Notes: generated by a model not told the origin, from the sequence alone. A DNA stretch of 64,000 bases from Arsenophonus sp052174135 (GCA_052174135.1 JBQMRZ010000005.1:1-64000), one strand, 5' to 3'. Shown: positions 10,597-21,962, numbered from the stretch's first letter. Translations and numbers: made by a program.

Positions 10597-12337
10597 AAGT
10601 ATATAGAAAAATTTTATGCTAATACTGACTTCCAATAAATAATTTTTTTATTATAATTATTTTTATATATTAATAGTATGTAAAAATATTTAATATTAAT
10701 ATATTGTATGTTTATTTATATAAATAACTTGAAAAATTCTTAACACTAAACAAAAAACTAATTTTATAAAAAATTAAATATATTATTTAAATATAAATAT
10801 ATATATTATAATATTAATTTATATATTTTAATATATTAATTGATATATGAATATCCGTTAATCTTATAAATTGCTATTAATTATTAATTATATTAATATT
10901 ATAAATTAATAAAATATTTTAAGTATCATACTTGTTATTTTAATTAATATATTTATATACAAAATTAGTAATTAAAATAATAAAAAACTTAACTATTAAA
11001 TTTTTTATTAAAATGATATTAAATAATATTTTAGATAATATTTTAAATTATATAATTAATAAGTTTTATTACCATTCAATACTAATATAGTAATAAAATC
11101 ATTCTACTAATTAATGTTAATATACACATAAAGTTATCTTTGTTAGATTATCATGATTTTATATATTATATATAACTTATTAAACTTTTATTTACTAATT
11201 TTATTAAATAAAAAATAAAACACCAAAATATTAACATGTAATATATTTAGTTTTTTATAAAAACTAAATAATAAATATTATTTATATAAATCAATGAATA
11301 ATTGTTTATTATATTAATATATAAAAAATATTATTTTTTAAATATACTTAATTTATAATTATTTATTTTTAATTAAAAAATAATCTCTATAATATAAATT
11401 AATAATAAAACATATCTATAATATGTAAAATAATTAAGAAAATAAATAATAATTAAATACTTTTCATAAAATGAAATATAAGAATGAATTAAATTATTTA
11501 TTAATTATTAATATAATTTTTATTATTTTTTAGTTAAAAGTAATAAGCTAACTTAATTTATTAACTAATTAAAATGAAATAAATTAGTATATGTTAAAAT
11601 TAATTGATATTGAGTTGAATTTAACTTAATTAATAATAAAATATAAAATAAAGTTATGTGAAGTAGTAAATTAAATTGAAATTTAATAATATAGATTTAT
11701 ATATTTATATATTTATCAAAAACGAATTAATTTTAAATATTAAATTTTTATATAAACACTCACACTTTCAGCCATAGTAAAACTTGAATAATATTTACTT
11801 GAATATATTATTTTTATATATATCTTATAAAAATAATAATTAGTTAAAATGCATAATTACATTAACTAATGTTAAGTAATAATAAACATTATAGTTATAT
11901 CGATTTTAATAATTTAGGCATTTAATTATTAATTAAATAGTTAAATAATTATTCTATAATTTTAATTTAAAATAATAAAAACTCATTTTATTGATTAATT
12001 TTAATCTAAATTATCGTTATTAACGTAATAATATTATAAAATTTTAATTATAAAGAATAATAAATTATGTTGTAGTAAATAATATTTATGTAAATTATAG
12101 ATTATTTATTTCTAAAATTTTATCAATTAGAAATGAGTTTTCATTAAAATTTAGTAATTTAATCATTGATAGTAAAATAGTTCATCAATATTTAATGTAA
12201 AAAAAATGACTACAATTTAAATATTTTTAAAGTTAGAGAATAAATTAAATTACTTGATTTAATGGATTTTATTTCATGATAAAAAATGAGATTTGTTTTA
12301 TTATGATTGTTAAAAATAAATTAAGAATAAATTATCT

Positions 12338-12820
12338 TTATTTCAAAAATTTTTTTAATATAATTTTAGCTATTGATTCCGGTAAAAAAGATGCAATATC
12401 ACCGCCATGACGAGCAAATTCTTTAATTAAAGAAGAAGAAATAAATGATAATTTTGGAGAAGATAATAAAAAAACAGTTTCTAGATTACTCATTATCTGT
12501 TTATTCATATTAGCCAACTGATATTCATATCTAAAATCTGACATAGATCGAATACCTCTAATTAAAATATTAACTTTTTGTTTTTGTGCAAAATTTATCG
12601 TAAGTTCAGAAAACCCAATTACTTTAACATTAGTTAAATGTTTTGTTTGTTCTTGAGCAAAAAAAATACGTTCATCAATGTTAAACATCAAATTTTTAGA
12701 TGAATTATTAGCGACAGCTAATATTACTTGATTAAATATTAATGCAGCACGCTCTATAATATTCAAGTGACCATAAGTTATTGGATCAAAAGTACCAGGA
12801 TAAATCGCTTTATTTTTCAT
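12338..12820 (-). CDS. coaD: CoaD: phosphopantetheine adenylyltransferase
   Basis: CoaD transfers AMP from ATP to 4'-phosphopantetheine, the penultimate step of coenzyme A synthesis; CoaE, the last step, is encoded at 50.7 kb. The product starting at MKNKAIYPGTFDP is 160 residues, against 159 in E. coli. It shows the nucleotidyltransferase motif TYGH (Thr10 and His18 conserved), GIRSMSDFRYEYQLA, and the C-terminal ISSSLIKEFARHGGD signature. The frame is open 8 codons further upstream, but the family alignment supports the internal ATG at 12820. It is divergent from waaA with 256 bp between; in E. coli waaA and coaD are co-directional, so orientation has changed. No operon partner is visible. 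Confidence 0.95.
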   Translation of the reverse strand: MKNKAIYPGTFDPITYGHLNIIERAALIFNQVILAVANNSSKNLMFNIDERIFFAQEQTKHLTNVKVIGFSELTINFAQKQKVNILIRGIRSMSDFRYEYQLANMNKQIMSNLETVFLLSSPKLSFISSSLIKEFARHGGDIASFLPESIAKIILKKFLK

Positions 12821-13008
12821 AAACTTATTTATTATTAATAACATTTAATTAAATATATATTATCATATCATCTAAATTTATTAAAAAATCAAATAAAGAA
12901 AATAAATTCCTATCTAATTAATAGTTCACTTCAAATTAATTAAATTTTTTTTGATATTTTTAATTAACACATAATAACATTCGAATAATAACGTCACTTA
13001 AATAAATA

Positions 13009-13038
13009 TTGGTCACATTTTCTTATGTTCGATATACT
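13009..13038 (+). promoter_or_regulatory. Candidate sigma70 promoter for waaA
   Basis: TTGGTC (13009-13014), 18 nt and TATACT (13033-13038) form a reasonable -35/-10 pair. The predicted start near 13045 leaves a leader of about 30 nt before the waaA ATG. AT-rich DNA produces many -10-like boxes, so the G/C-bearing -35 and the position carry the weight. Confidence 0.45.
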
Positions 13039-13076
13039 ATCGTAACGTTTAACTAAATTTAGTTAATAACTATATA

Positions 13077-14354
13077 ATGTTATTATTTTTGTATCAAATA
13101 CTTATTTACTTTATTCAACCTGTTATTTTATTACGTTTATTGTGGCGTAGTCGAAAATTTCCAGCTTATCGAAAACGTTGGAATGAACGATATGGTTTTT
13201 ATGGCACTAAGATGCTTTCAGGCGGAATATTATTACATTCTGTTTCAGTCGGCGAAACATTAGCGGCTGTTCCACTAGTTAGGGCATTACTTTACCAATA
13301 CCCTAAATTACCTATTACTATTAGTACAATGACTCCAACTGGATTAGAACGAATTTTATTGGAATTTGGTGGTGATGTTCAAAATATATATTTACCCTAT
13401 GATTTATCATGTTCTATACGTCGTTTTCTTAACCACTTAAATCCTAAGTTAACTATTATTATGGAAACAGAACTTTGGCCAAATTTAATTCTTCAATTAA
13501 AACAACGTAAAATTCCATTAATTATTGCTAATGCCCGTCTATCTGAACGATCGGCAGCGCGTTATCAAAAAATAGGTTATTTTATTCAAAAGTTATTAGA
13601 AAAAATTACTTTAATTGCAGCGAAAAATCAAGATGATGGTGAACGTTTCATTAAGTTAGGTTTAGCAAGAAAAAAATTGTATACTATTGGTAATTTAAAG
13701 TTTGATATTTCTGTTTCTCCTGAAATGATAGCAAAAGCTATAACATTACGTCAACAATGGGCTTCAGAGCGCCAAATTTGGATTGCTGGAAGTACGCATA
13801 AAGGAGAAGAATCAATTATTTTACAGGCTCATGCAAAACTATTAACACAATTTCCAAATTTACTACTTATCCTTGTTCCTCGCCATCCAGAACGTTTTAA
13901 AAAAATAAAATTATTAACAATAAAAGCTAAATTACGCTATATTTGCCGTAGTGAAAACGTAGTTCCCGATATAGATACTCAAGTTATTATTGGGGATACA
14001 ATGGGTGAACTCATGTTATTTTATGGTATTGCTGATCTTGCGTTTATCGGCGGTAGTTTAGTTGATAAAGGGGGACATAATCCTTTAGAAGCGGCCGCAT
14101 ATGCCATTCCTATTTTAATGGGACCTTATACTTTTAATTTTAAAGATATTTGTATTAAATTAAAAAAAGCAAATGGTCTTATTACAGTTAACAATAGTAA
14201 ATCTTTAATTCTTACTATCTCTTATTTACTTAAAGATAAAAATTATCGCCTATACCATGGCCGAAAATCAGCAGAAGTTTTATATGAAAATCAGGGAGCA
14301 TTGAAAAAATTATTAAAGTTATTAGATCCATACTTAGGACTAGAAGATCATTAA
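13077..14354 (+). CDS. waaA: WaaA: Kdo transferase
   Basis: WaaA (KdtA) transfers Kdo residues from CMP-Kdo to the lipid A precursor at the inner face of the cytoplasmic membrane, providing the base for heptose addition. The 425 residues equal the E. coli length. An N-terminal hydrophobic anchor spans about residues 4-22; HSVSVGET places the catalytic Glu at residue 60; METELWPNL, PRHPERF and GGHNPLEAAAYAIP are typical GT30 motifs. With lpxC in the same window this indicates lipid A-Kdo synthesis is kept. The gene stands alone between coaD (divergent) and gene-free DNA. The sequence appears intact. Confidence 0.97.
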   Translation: MLLFLYQILIYFIQPVILLRLLWRSRKFPAYRKRWNERYGFYGTKMLSGGILLHSVSVGETLAAVPLVRALLYQYPKLPITISTMTPTGLERILLEFGGDVQNIYLPYDLSCSIRRFLNHLNPKLTIIMETELWPNLILQLKQRKIPLIIANARLSERSAARYQKIGYFIQKLLEKITLIAAKNQDDGERFIKLGLARKKLYTIGNLKFDISVSPEMIAKAITLRQQWASERQIWIAGSTHKGEESIILQAHAKLLTQFPNLLLILVPRHPERFKKIKLLTIKAKLRYICRSENVVPDIDTQVIIGDTMGELMLFYGIADLAFIGGSLVDKGGHNPLEAAAYAIPILMGPYTFNFKDICIKLKKANGLITVNNSKSLILTISYLLKDKNYRLYHGRKSAEVLYENQGALKKLLKLLDPYLGLEDH

Positions 14355-16332
14355 ATAAAAAATACTATTAATATAATAATTATTAATAAATCTAATATTG
14401 AAAAACTTAAAATTACTTATTAAATAATAATAGGCAAATAAACACTTATATATTTTATTTTTTATTTGTTAATACAATAATATTACTTTAATTTAAATAA
14501 ATAGAATTTTTTAACGTACTGAGTTAAAAGTAATGATCAAAAAAAAATAATATGACTTTATTCAATAGAAAATAAAAAATGTTATTTTTAATTCTTAACT
14601 TGATAATAGATAGACAAATATAAACTATTTAAGATAATTAATTTATCATTTTTATCTAACCATATATCTATTTATTTTTTTTTAAATTCTTTTGTGAATA
14701 TTTTTATTCACTTTGTTAATGCATATAATCATCAATTTAATAAATAGAAATTTATATGGATTAAGTTAAGTTTTTAAACTTAAAGCTTATTTTTTTAAAT
14801 TTACATTATTGATATTATTTTCTATAAAAATCATTATTTTTGATGTTATATTTATATAGATAATTATATTTTTACAAGATTATGTAATTCTGGTTGTTAA
14901 TTTTATTATTAAGTAATATTAATTATTATCATAAATAATAATTTATCTTTACACTTGTGTTCAATTTAGACGCCTTAGATAAATATTCAGTATTTTCTTT
15001 ATTAATATTATTACTATTTAATATTTTCTTTAATTTAATATTTTTAAAAAAAATATTATTTATATTTAAATAAAAATTTAGTTTATAAGTATCTTACTTA
15101 ATTTTATTTTTTAATAAAAAATTATTTTTTTAAAATAAATTTATTTATAGAGGGAAAAAATTTAATTTTTATATTGTCATAGTTAATTATATTTATTATT
15201 TCCATTAACCATAATCTTTAATTTATTTAAAAAAAATGAAAATAACTTCAATTATTTATAATAATTTTAAATGTTATATTGCTTGTTAATAATCCTAATC
15301 TCTACTTAATCTAAGAGATCATCATAAAAATATATTTTTTATTTGACTACTATCGATCATTTGATCTCTTTAAGTTATTACCTTATAGGTATTAAATGTA
15401 AATATTAGTTAATTTTATTAGAAGTAATTATTATTAAAATACATAAAATAAAAAAATAATTATGATAATTATAAAAGAATGATTAATTATTACAATACAT
15501 TTATAGCGAAATTAATTTTTAATAATAGTTCATTATTTATGTTTTTGATAGAAAATAAACTATTTATCCTCTAAATATTAATAAAAATAAAATACTCTAT
15601 AAAAAAATTTTAGCTGTAAATTACATAATATTTTTTATCTGTGATAAAACTAAAATATAGTAAAATATTTTAGATAAATAAAAAACGAATAATACAACAT
15701 ATAATTGTTTATTTAAAAAAAAAGTAAAATTAACATTAATTATAAAAAAACTTTATGATTATTAAATAATAAATGATACTTTATGAATATAAAAAAATAA
15801 AGTTTTTTAATGAAATTAAAAAACGAATTAATTTATAATTAATTATATTAATGCTATTAAGACTAATTACACAAAAATGTGATAAAAAACTAAAGATTTT
15901 AATAAAATTAATGCTTTTTATTTAAAAATATATAACACTGTATATTTAATTTTAAAAAAAATTAATTGATAATCTTAAAAGATCAATAAAATCGAATATA
16001 ATTTACTTATTAGTTTAATCTATAAAATAAACTAAAATGATTAAAATTAGTGAATTTTTATAAAATATCTTTTAGTCTTTATAAAAAATAAATATAAACA
16101 AGAATTTAAAATCAAAGAATATAATATTGATTATATCAAAATAAAATTGTTTTTAATACAAACCAAAAAAATAAAATAGAAAATATTTCTATATAAGGCA
16201 TAATTGCTTACTTATATTTATTTAAAGTTAATAGTTTTTACTAAATTTATTTAAATAAGTCACTTCATTCAAATAAATTTACTTTTCAATAAAAAATAAA
16301 TAGGTAAAAGTCTTATTATTTATTCTTTTATT
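14355..16332. other. Gene-free AT-rich region
   Basis: About 2 kb between waaA and the 3' end of waaC. In enteric genomes O-antigen ligase and outer-core genes occupy this position; nothing of them is recognisable. A 9-bp inverted repeat AAGAGATCA/TGATCTCTT at 15313-15370 encloses about 40 nt. No open frame with family-like composition is present. Confidence 0.7.
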
Positions 16333-17292
16333 TTATAAAACTAAACGTTGATATATTTCATCTGGTTTAATTATTGCCATATTACCATTAATTGAAACAA
16401 TTGCTTGTTGAGCTTTACCATAACAGCCGATTAATCCAGGATTCGTTGGGCCATAAAGAGTAATATTGGGTTTGCCCAATGCAGCTGTTAAATGACTCAA
16501 TCCCGTATCAACAGATACGACAGCTTTTGCTCCAATAATTAACTTTGCTATTTCAAATAATGAAAGCTTAGGTAGAATCTCAACATGTTTAAATCCTGAA
16601 GCAAGTCTCATAACTCTCTTGTATTCTAGGTTAGTTATCCAGGGTAATTTAACAATTAACCCTTTAGTTTGTATAGATATGATTAATTGTCGCCAATGAG
16701 ATTCAGGCCAATGTTTTTTATCACAGGTTGTTGCATGAAAAAAAATAATATAAGGTTTTATTTCATTATTTAATTCTAATGTTGAAAAATATTTTAAAAT
16801 ACCATAATCACCAGTAATAATAGGTTTATTATAATGTAAGCTATCTGCAAATAATTGTCGGATACGTTCAACTGCGTGCAATTCTTTATTAACACTATAT
16901 CGATAATCATAAAATAAACTAGCTAAAGGTTCGCGAGCGCTTTTCCAGTCATAACCATGATATATGCCATGAGCTAAATGTGTAATCAAAAAAACACTTT
17001 TTAATAATCCTTGTGCATCTATTACTGCGTCATATTTTTGTTGTTGTAATTGAGCGCGAAAAATAGCTATTTTTTTCCTGACTGATTTTGAAAACCAGTT
17101 TTTTCGCCATCGACGAATGGTTATTGGAATAATTCGTTTAACGGCATAATGCCAATTTGGAATTTCGGCGAAATTCTCCTCAATAACCCAATCAAAACAA
17201 ATATTAGGGCAGTGTATGATCGCATCAGTGACTGCGGGTAAAGTATGTAATATATCCCCCATTGATGAGGTCTTAACGATCAATACTTTCAT
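16333..17292 (-). CDS. waaC: WaaC: LPS heptosyltransferase I
   Basis: WaaC adds the first L-glycero-D-manno-heptose to Kdo of LPS. The 319 residues equal the E. coli length and begin MKVLIVKTSSMGDILHTLPA, the conserved GT9 N-terminus. The C-terminal nucleotide-sugar site shows VSVDTGLSHLTAALGKP followed by TLYGPTNPGLIG. It is the last gene of the hldD-waaF-waaC operon. Its start lies 20 nt inside the end of waaF, implying translational coupling. Gene-free DNA follows, with no clear terminator. All family landmarks are intact. Confidence 0.96.
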   Translation of the reverse strand: MKVLIVKTSSMGDILHTLPAVTDAIIHCPNICFDWVIEENFAEIPNWHYAVKRIIPITIRRWRKNWFSKSVRKKIAIFRAQLQQQKYDAVIDAQGLLKSVFLITHLAHGIYHGYDWKSAREPLASLFYDYRYSVNKELHAVERIRQLFADSLHYNKPIITGDYGILKYFSTLELNNEIKPYIIFFHATTCDKKHWPESHWRQLIISIQTKGLIVKLPWITNLEYKRVMRLASGFKHVEILPKLSLFEIAKLIIGAKAVVSVDTGLSHLTAALGKPNITLYGPTNPGLIGCYGKAQQAIVSINGNMAIIKPDEIYQRLVL

Positions 17293-18343
17293 TACTACTA
17301 GTTTTCTTTAATAGATTAGATAATATGCTGATCACATATTCAGGTTTTATGTCAATCAAACTTTTATGATAACCATTTTTTACATCACTTTTTTTTATTT
17401 TATGATAAGTAGTAGCTATTAACCGGATAATTTCTATTTGATTTGATAATGGTGGTGTAAAATCAGGGCTAGTTGGACCATAAAGTGCAACCAAAGGTCG
17501 ATTTAATGCTGCTGCAATATGCATTAAACCTGAATCATTAGTTACTATAGCTTTACAAGCTGCTAATACATTAATTGCCTGTTCAAGAGTTGTTTTACCG
17601 GCTAAATTAAAACAGTACTGTTGATAATTTACAGAAATCAATCGACGAATATCTTCACCAATATAGTAATCTTTTTGCGAACCAAGTATTAAAATCTGAC
17701 AGTTACCAGTAGTGAATAATAATTGTGCTAACTTAGCATAGTGATAAGATGGCCATTGTTTAATTAATCCAAACTCTGCACCTGGGCAAAATCCAATAAT
17801 AGATAAGTTTTTTTGAATATGTAAAACATGTTTACTTTTGATAATTTCTGTTTCTGTTACGGATAGTTTTGGCCATAAAATAGGCTTTGGAATCTCATCA
17901 GCTTTATTAATAATATTGTTTTTATAAGCTAAAACGACATAACGTTGAACCATTTTAGGAAAAGCACTTTTATCTAATATACGAATATCATTTAGTACCC
18001 AATAACGCATTTCACCACGCCACCCCGTTCGTATTGGAATTTTGCTAAAAAAAGGCACTAAAGCAGATTTAAATGAATTTGGTAAAATATAAGCCTGATC
18101 ATAATGTTTAGCACGTAAATCAATCCCAAGCTGACGACGAGTACTGATAGCTAAACGACCATGACATAACGGCATTAATATAGCTTGGTTTATTTCTGGC
18201 ATTTTCTTTAATAACGGGAGACACCAATCAGGTGCTATAACATCAATTTTTACGTCTGTATGTAAGATTTTTAGGGTACGGTAAAGACTCTGAGACATCA
18301 TCATGTCACCTATCCATGAGGGACCGATGATTAATATATTCAT
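17273..18343 (-). CDS. waaF: WaaF: LPS heptosyltransferase II
   Basis: WaaF adds the second heptose to the LPS inner core, the residue later glucosylated by WaaG. From MNILIIGPSWIGDMMMSQSL the product is 356 residues; E. coli has 348. The GT9 signature VTNDSGLMHIAAALNRP and LYGPTSPDFTPP are present. The frame is open 6 codons upstream to another ATG at 18361, but that would overlap hldD; the ATG at 18343 fits the family start and leaves 7 nt after the hldD stop. The 3' end overlaps waaC by 20 nt. The C-terminal tail (about LLKKTSSNESIDR) is slightly longer than in E. coli. Confidence 0.95.
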   Translation of the reverse strand: MNILIIGPSWIGDMMMSQSLYRTLKILHTDVKIDVIAPDWCLPLLKKMPEINQAILMPLCHGRLAISTRRQLGIDLRAKHYDQAYILPNSFKSALVPFFSKIPIRTGWRGEMRYWVLNDIRILDKSAFPKMVQRYVVLAYKNNIINKADEIPKPILWPKLSVTETEIIKSKHVLHIQKNLSIIGFCPGAEFGLIKQWPSYHYAKLAQLLFTTGNCQILILGSQKDYYIGEDIRRLISVNYQQYCFNLAGKTTLEQAINVLAACKAIVTNDSGLMHIAAALNRPLVALYGPTSPDFTPPLSNQIEIIRLIATTYHKIKKSDVKNGYHKSLIDIKPEYVISILSNLLKKTSSNESIDR

Positions 18344-18350
18344 GCTATTT

Positions 18351-19292
18351 TTATTGATCATGGTAATTTAACCATTGCATATAATCAGCAATTCCATTTG
18401 ATATAGTTTTAAATGGTTTATCATAACCAGAAGCACGTAATTTTGTAAGATTTGCTTTTGTAAATATTTGATAATAACCTTTTAAGTTATTTGGAAACGG
18501 AATATACTTTACTGCAAATTTTTTTTCTTGATGAAAATCGATTACCGCATCAGCTATTGTCTTAAAAGAATTAGCTATACCCATTCCACAGTTAAATATA
18601 CCTGAAATTTTGTTTTTCCAAAACCATAAATTAACATCAACTACATCACTTACATAAATAAAATCACGTTTAAACTTTTCACTACCTACAAAAAGTTTTG
18701 GTCTATAATTTTGATTAATTTGGTTATTTAAATGAAAAATAATGCTGGCCATACTTTTTTTATGACCTTCACGCGGACCATAAACATTAAAATAACGAAA
18801 CCCACATACCTGTGAAGTGAGTTCTGGTAAAATTTTACGAACATACTGATCAAATAAAAATTTAGAGTAACTATACATATTTAATGGTTTTTCATATTGA
18901 AATTCTTCAATAAAATTATTATTACGATTACCATAAATAGAAGCTGAGGAGGCATATAAAAAACCAATATCCCGTTCAATACAATAATGAAGTAATTTTT
19001 TTGAATATTCATAATTATTATTCATTATATACTGACCATCCCATTCAGTAGTTAATGAACAAGCACCTTCATGAAAAACTACATCAATTTTACCTATATT
19101 ATCTCCAGCTATAATGCTGTCTATAAAATCTGTTTTATCGATATAATCTGCAATATTTAAATCAACTAAATTGATAAATTTAGCTCCATTTTTAAGATTA
19201 TCAACCACTAGAATATCATTACGACCTATATCATTTAGTACTTTAATAATATTACTACCAATAAAACCAGCACCACCAGTAACTATAATCAT
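18351..19292 (-). CDS. hldD: HldD: ADP-glyceromanno-heptose 6-epimerase
   Basis: HldD makes ADP-L-glycero-D-manno-heptose, the sugar donor used by the two heptosyltransferases encoded directly downstream. The product has 313 residues (E. coli 310). It is an extended short-chain dehydrogenase: NADP-binding GGAGFIGSN at 6-14, a YxxxK catalytic pair in MYSYSKF, and the family segments FHEGACSLTTEWDG and GFRYFNVYGPREGHKKSMAS. It is the first gene of hldD-waaF-waaC, with a ribosome site AGG about 9 nt before the ATG. In E. coli kbl, tdh and waaH separate it from yibQ; here 396 bp remain. Confidence 0.96.
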   Translation of the reverse strand: MIIVTGGAGFIGSNIIKVLNDIGRNDILVVDNLKNGAKFINLVDLNIADYIDKTDFIDSIIAGDNIGKIDVVFHEGACSLTTEWDGQYIMNNNYEYSKKLLHYCIERDIGFLYASSASIYGNRNNNFIEEFQYEKPLNMYSYSKFLFDQYVRKILPELTSQVCGFRYFNVYGPREGHKKSMASIIFHLNNQINQNYRPKLFVGSEKFKRDFIYVSDVVDVNLWFWKNKISGIFNCGMGIANSFKTIADAVIDFHQEKKFAVKYIPFPNNLKGYYQIFTKANLTKLRASGYDKPFKTISNGIADYMQWLNYHDQ

Positions 19293-19688
19293 TAGATTAC
19301 CTATATTATTTAATCTAATTATTAAATATATATAATAAAATAATTATTATATAATAGGTATAGTAATTCATATAATTTATTAGAATAAAAATAACTAAAG
19401 AGATTTTTTATTTATATTAATAATTTAAATCATTAATTTTTTTATTAAATTAGTTGTTTTAAAAAAAAAAAGACAATTAAAAATAATTTAATTTATTTAT
19501 TTAGAGTTTAATGTAAAAAAAAGAAATTATAATGAATTTTTTCATGTAAATAAATTATTATTATTTAATACTTAATTATTATTAAATAATATTACAATGA
19601 GATTGTTTTTGCTAAATGCAGGTTTTTAAGTAAATAGTTTTTAAAATTAAGATGACGATAGATAACATCTAGAATATATTGAATTAAA
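19293..19688. other. Spacer between yibQ and hldD
   Basis: AT-rich spacer, presumably carrying the hldD promoter. In E. coli this interval contains waaH, tdh and kbl; no remnant of them can be read here. I see no clear -35 box. Confidence 0.6.
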
Positions 19689-20540
19689 TTAACATGAAAT
19701 GATGTTTTTTATTAATAATATTTTAGAATAACTGAGAATAATTTTCTGTGGTTTAAAAAATTGAATTTTAACTTTCTTTAAATTTTGTCGAAGTGTTTGG
19801 TTAGTTAATTTGTCTTTTATTTTATTATTAAGTAATGTGCTAATTGTTACTAATTCAATATCAGTAGGTAATTCAAATAATATTTGTTGTAATACATTAA
19901 TGGTAGAAAAATAAGGATGAGCAATAATAACACTACTACCATTTTTACGAGCAAATGAAATGGCATATATAAACTGTTTACGAATTTGTGTCTTCGTTTT
20001 TGTATCATCTAAAAAAATATTGCGGCGTAGGGTTGGAAGTGTAAAAACTTTAGCTGCTTCATTTACCTTAGTATTTGCTATAGTCACACTATCGAGAAAA
20101 TAGAGATTATAACGTGAAAGAATTCGCATAACATTTAACATAAACGTTAAATTAGTTGTCATAGCGCTTCCCATATGATTATTCATACCTTTAGCATGAG
20201 GTACTTGTTTAATAGCAGTAATAATATTCCTCTCTATTTCAGTGATACTCATTTCTGGAGTTAAAGTATTTTTTTCAAGTGGTTGATGATTAATTGGTTT
20301 CATTGGCATATGAATTAAAATTTCTCTCCCTTGTTGAAATGCTTTTTTAGCCATTTCTTTACCGTGAGGAGAATCTGGTAAAATAGCAATAGAAATTGCC
20401 AGCGGCAAAGCTAGTATTTGATTATCTTCTTTTTTATGATAACCAATATCATCGATTACAATAGCTAACTTACTAGCATTAACTTGTTCGCTAATAAATA
20501 ATAATGGCCAAATGATTATCAAAACAGTCTGTTTTAGCAC
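19689..20540 (-). CDS. yibQ: YibQ: divergent polysaccharide deacetylase family protein
   Basis: A 283-residue protein of the divergent polysaccharide deacetylase family (E. coli YibQ 319). The N-terminus (LKQTVLIIIWPLLFISEQVNA) looks like a signal peptide, implying a periplasmic location. The core keeps IVIDDIGYH, LPDSPHGKEMAKKA, ILIHMPMKP, the diagnostic NHMGSAMT and an AHP motif. Function is not settled for this family; in enterics it sits downstream of the murein hydrolase activator gene envC, which suggests a cell-wall role. The start is GTG, supported by a strong ribosome site GGAAGG 5 nt upstream. The C-terminus is shorter than in E. coli and its last about 40 residues are Lys/Ile-rich and not alignable. 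envC and gpmI are missing upstream. Confidence 0.9.
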   Translation of the reverse strand: MLKQTVLIIIWPLLFISEQVNASKLAIVIDDIGYHKKEDNQILALPLAISIAILPDSPHGKEMAKKAFQQGREILIHMPMKPINHQPLEKNTLTPEMSITEIERNIITAIKQVPHAKGMNNHMGSAMTTNLTFMLNVMRILSRYNLYFLDSVTIANTKVNEAAKVFTLPTLRRNIFLDDTKTKTQIRKQFIYAISFARKNGSSVIIAHPYFSTINVLQQILFELPTDIELVTISTLLNNKIKDKLTNQTLRQNLKKVKIQFFKPQKIILSYSKILLIKNIISC

Positions 20541-21962
20541 TGCTACCTTCCTCTATAATCAAAGCTATCGATTAATGGTTTTATCTTATGATGGCTGATC
20601 TCAGAAAAAAATCTCTGATATTTATAATCAGTAGCTACTTAAGTTAGCGAGTTAATATTAATGGATCTAATTAACCAACATTTATTAATGTACTTCAATT
20701 AAAACTATATGAATTTATATTTCTGTCATGATCAATAATTAATATAAATTATACTTTTGTAATTAATTAATAAATGATATTTTTTGTCAAAAATAAATTT
20801 AATTCTTCTTTCAGTAATCTTGATCGACATATTTTCTATGGATTTAATTAAAATATTATTACCATAAAAATAAAGATTTAATTACAAACTGTATAGTTAA
20901 AAAAAATATGATTCATAAAATTCTATGATTATTCTACAGAGTAGATTTGAGATTAAGGCTAACTATATTAGTTATTTGATAAATATTTTTCCTCTGATTA
21001 TTATTTTTTTTAAACATATTGACTTCTTTATTTTTTTATTTTATTTTTTTATTTTTTCTTAATTTTAATACCTTATTATGTAATAATATTTTCATTATAT
21101 TTGATTATAGTAAGACTTTTAATCTTATTTTAAAGTAAATTTTAATAAAAATAGTTCTTTAGAATTTTGCATTAAATTTAATTTATAATATTTTTTATAA
21201 TATAAATTAAATTTCTGTCTTTTAGTTATTTTATTACGTCTACTTATCTAGTATTATTGTTATTTTTATAATTTAATAATGATTTATTATCTAATTTTAT
21301 TAGGTTAGTTATAACTATAAAAATATATATTTTTATAGTTATGTTTAATTATTATCGAATGATAATTCAAATCATCTTTACTAGTCTAATTTAGAAAATA
21401 ACATTTATTTACTTAATTGACAATAATTAATAGATTTATTTTCTGTTAAAACGATTTATATTTTTATTTAACCGAATAAATTCTTTTATTGATAAAAAAG
21501 ATTTTTCTATATTTTATATAATATTAACTAAGTAATAGAAATATTTTTTCTGATTTTTTTTTTAAATTGATAAATAAAAAATTTTATTAATTGATTGATC
21601 TCTAATATTTCTATTTTTTAATATTTAATGATTAATCTTTCAGATTATTTTTTTGTTACTATTGATATTATATGAAATAAAATATTTATTTAGATAAAGA
21701 TAGAAAAATAATAATTTAACTGCTGTTTTTAATAAAGTTTAAAAATAATTATTTATAAGTATTATTAATATTAATTTTATTTAACTGCTTTATTAAATTA
21801 CACCAATTAATTGATGTAAATAGCAAATATCTATAATATAGATACTAATTTTCAAAAAAAACTCTAATCATTTATATAAATTAACTGTAATTATTTAATA
21901 ACAAAGGTATACTTTATAACCTAAATCTATTTATTATTAACTATAGAAGATAATTGTTTCAA
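20541..21962. other. Gene-free AT-rich region (position of envC and gpmI)
   Basis: About 1.4 kb separating divergent yibQ and yibN. In E. coli gpmI and envC lie between these genes in this orientation; neither is recognisable. A 32-bp perfect palindrome at 21311-21342 is listed separately. T-rich homopolymer blocks occur at about 21030-21060. Confidence 0.7.
21311..21342. repeat. Perfect 32-bp palindrome
   Basis: ATAACTATAAAAATAT (21311-21326) is followed immediately by its exact reverse complement (21327-21342), with no loop. It lies in gene-free DNA, 620 bp upstream of yibN. It could form a cruciform or a hairpin in RNA; no function is evident. Confidence 0.8.

Larger units (their letters stand above)
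10448..12337. other. Gene-free AT-rich region
   Basis: No gene is seen on either strand. It holds an AT-only hairpin directly after waaP (10455-10478), a 7-bp minisatellite (ATATTTT, about 4.7 copies with one A-to-G variant, 10564-10596), and a perfect 12-bp stem with 3-nt loop at 11244-11270 (TATTTAGTTTTT/AAAAACTAAATA). The rest is low-complexity A/T sequence. Confidence 0.7.

Noticed and set aside
15313..15370. AAGAGATCA/TGATCTCTT inverted repeat as a terminator
   Set aside because: The loop is about 40 nt and no T-run follows; weak compared with the other hairpins.
20541..20640. Possible remnant of the EnvC C-terminus upstream of yibQ
   Set aside because: I tried reading the minus-strand frames against the EnvC tail; only scattered residues agree, not enough to claim a relic.
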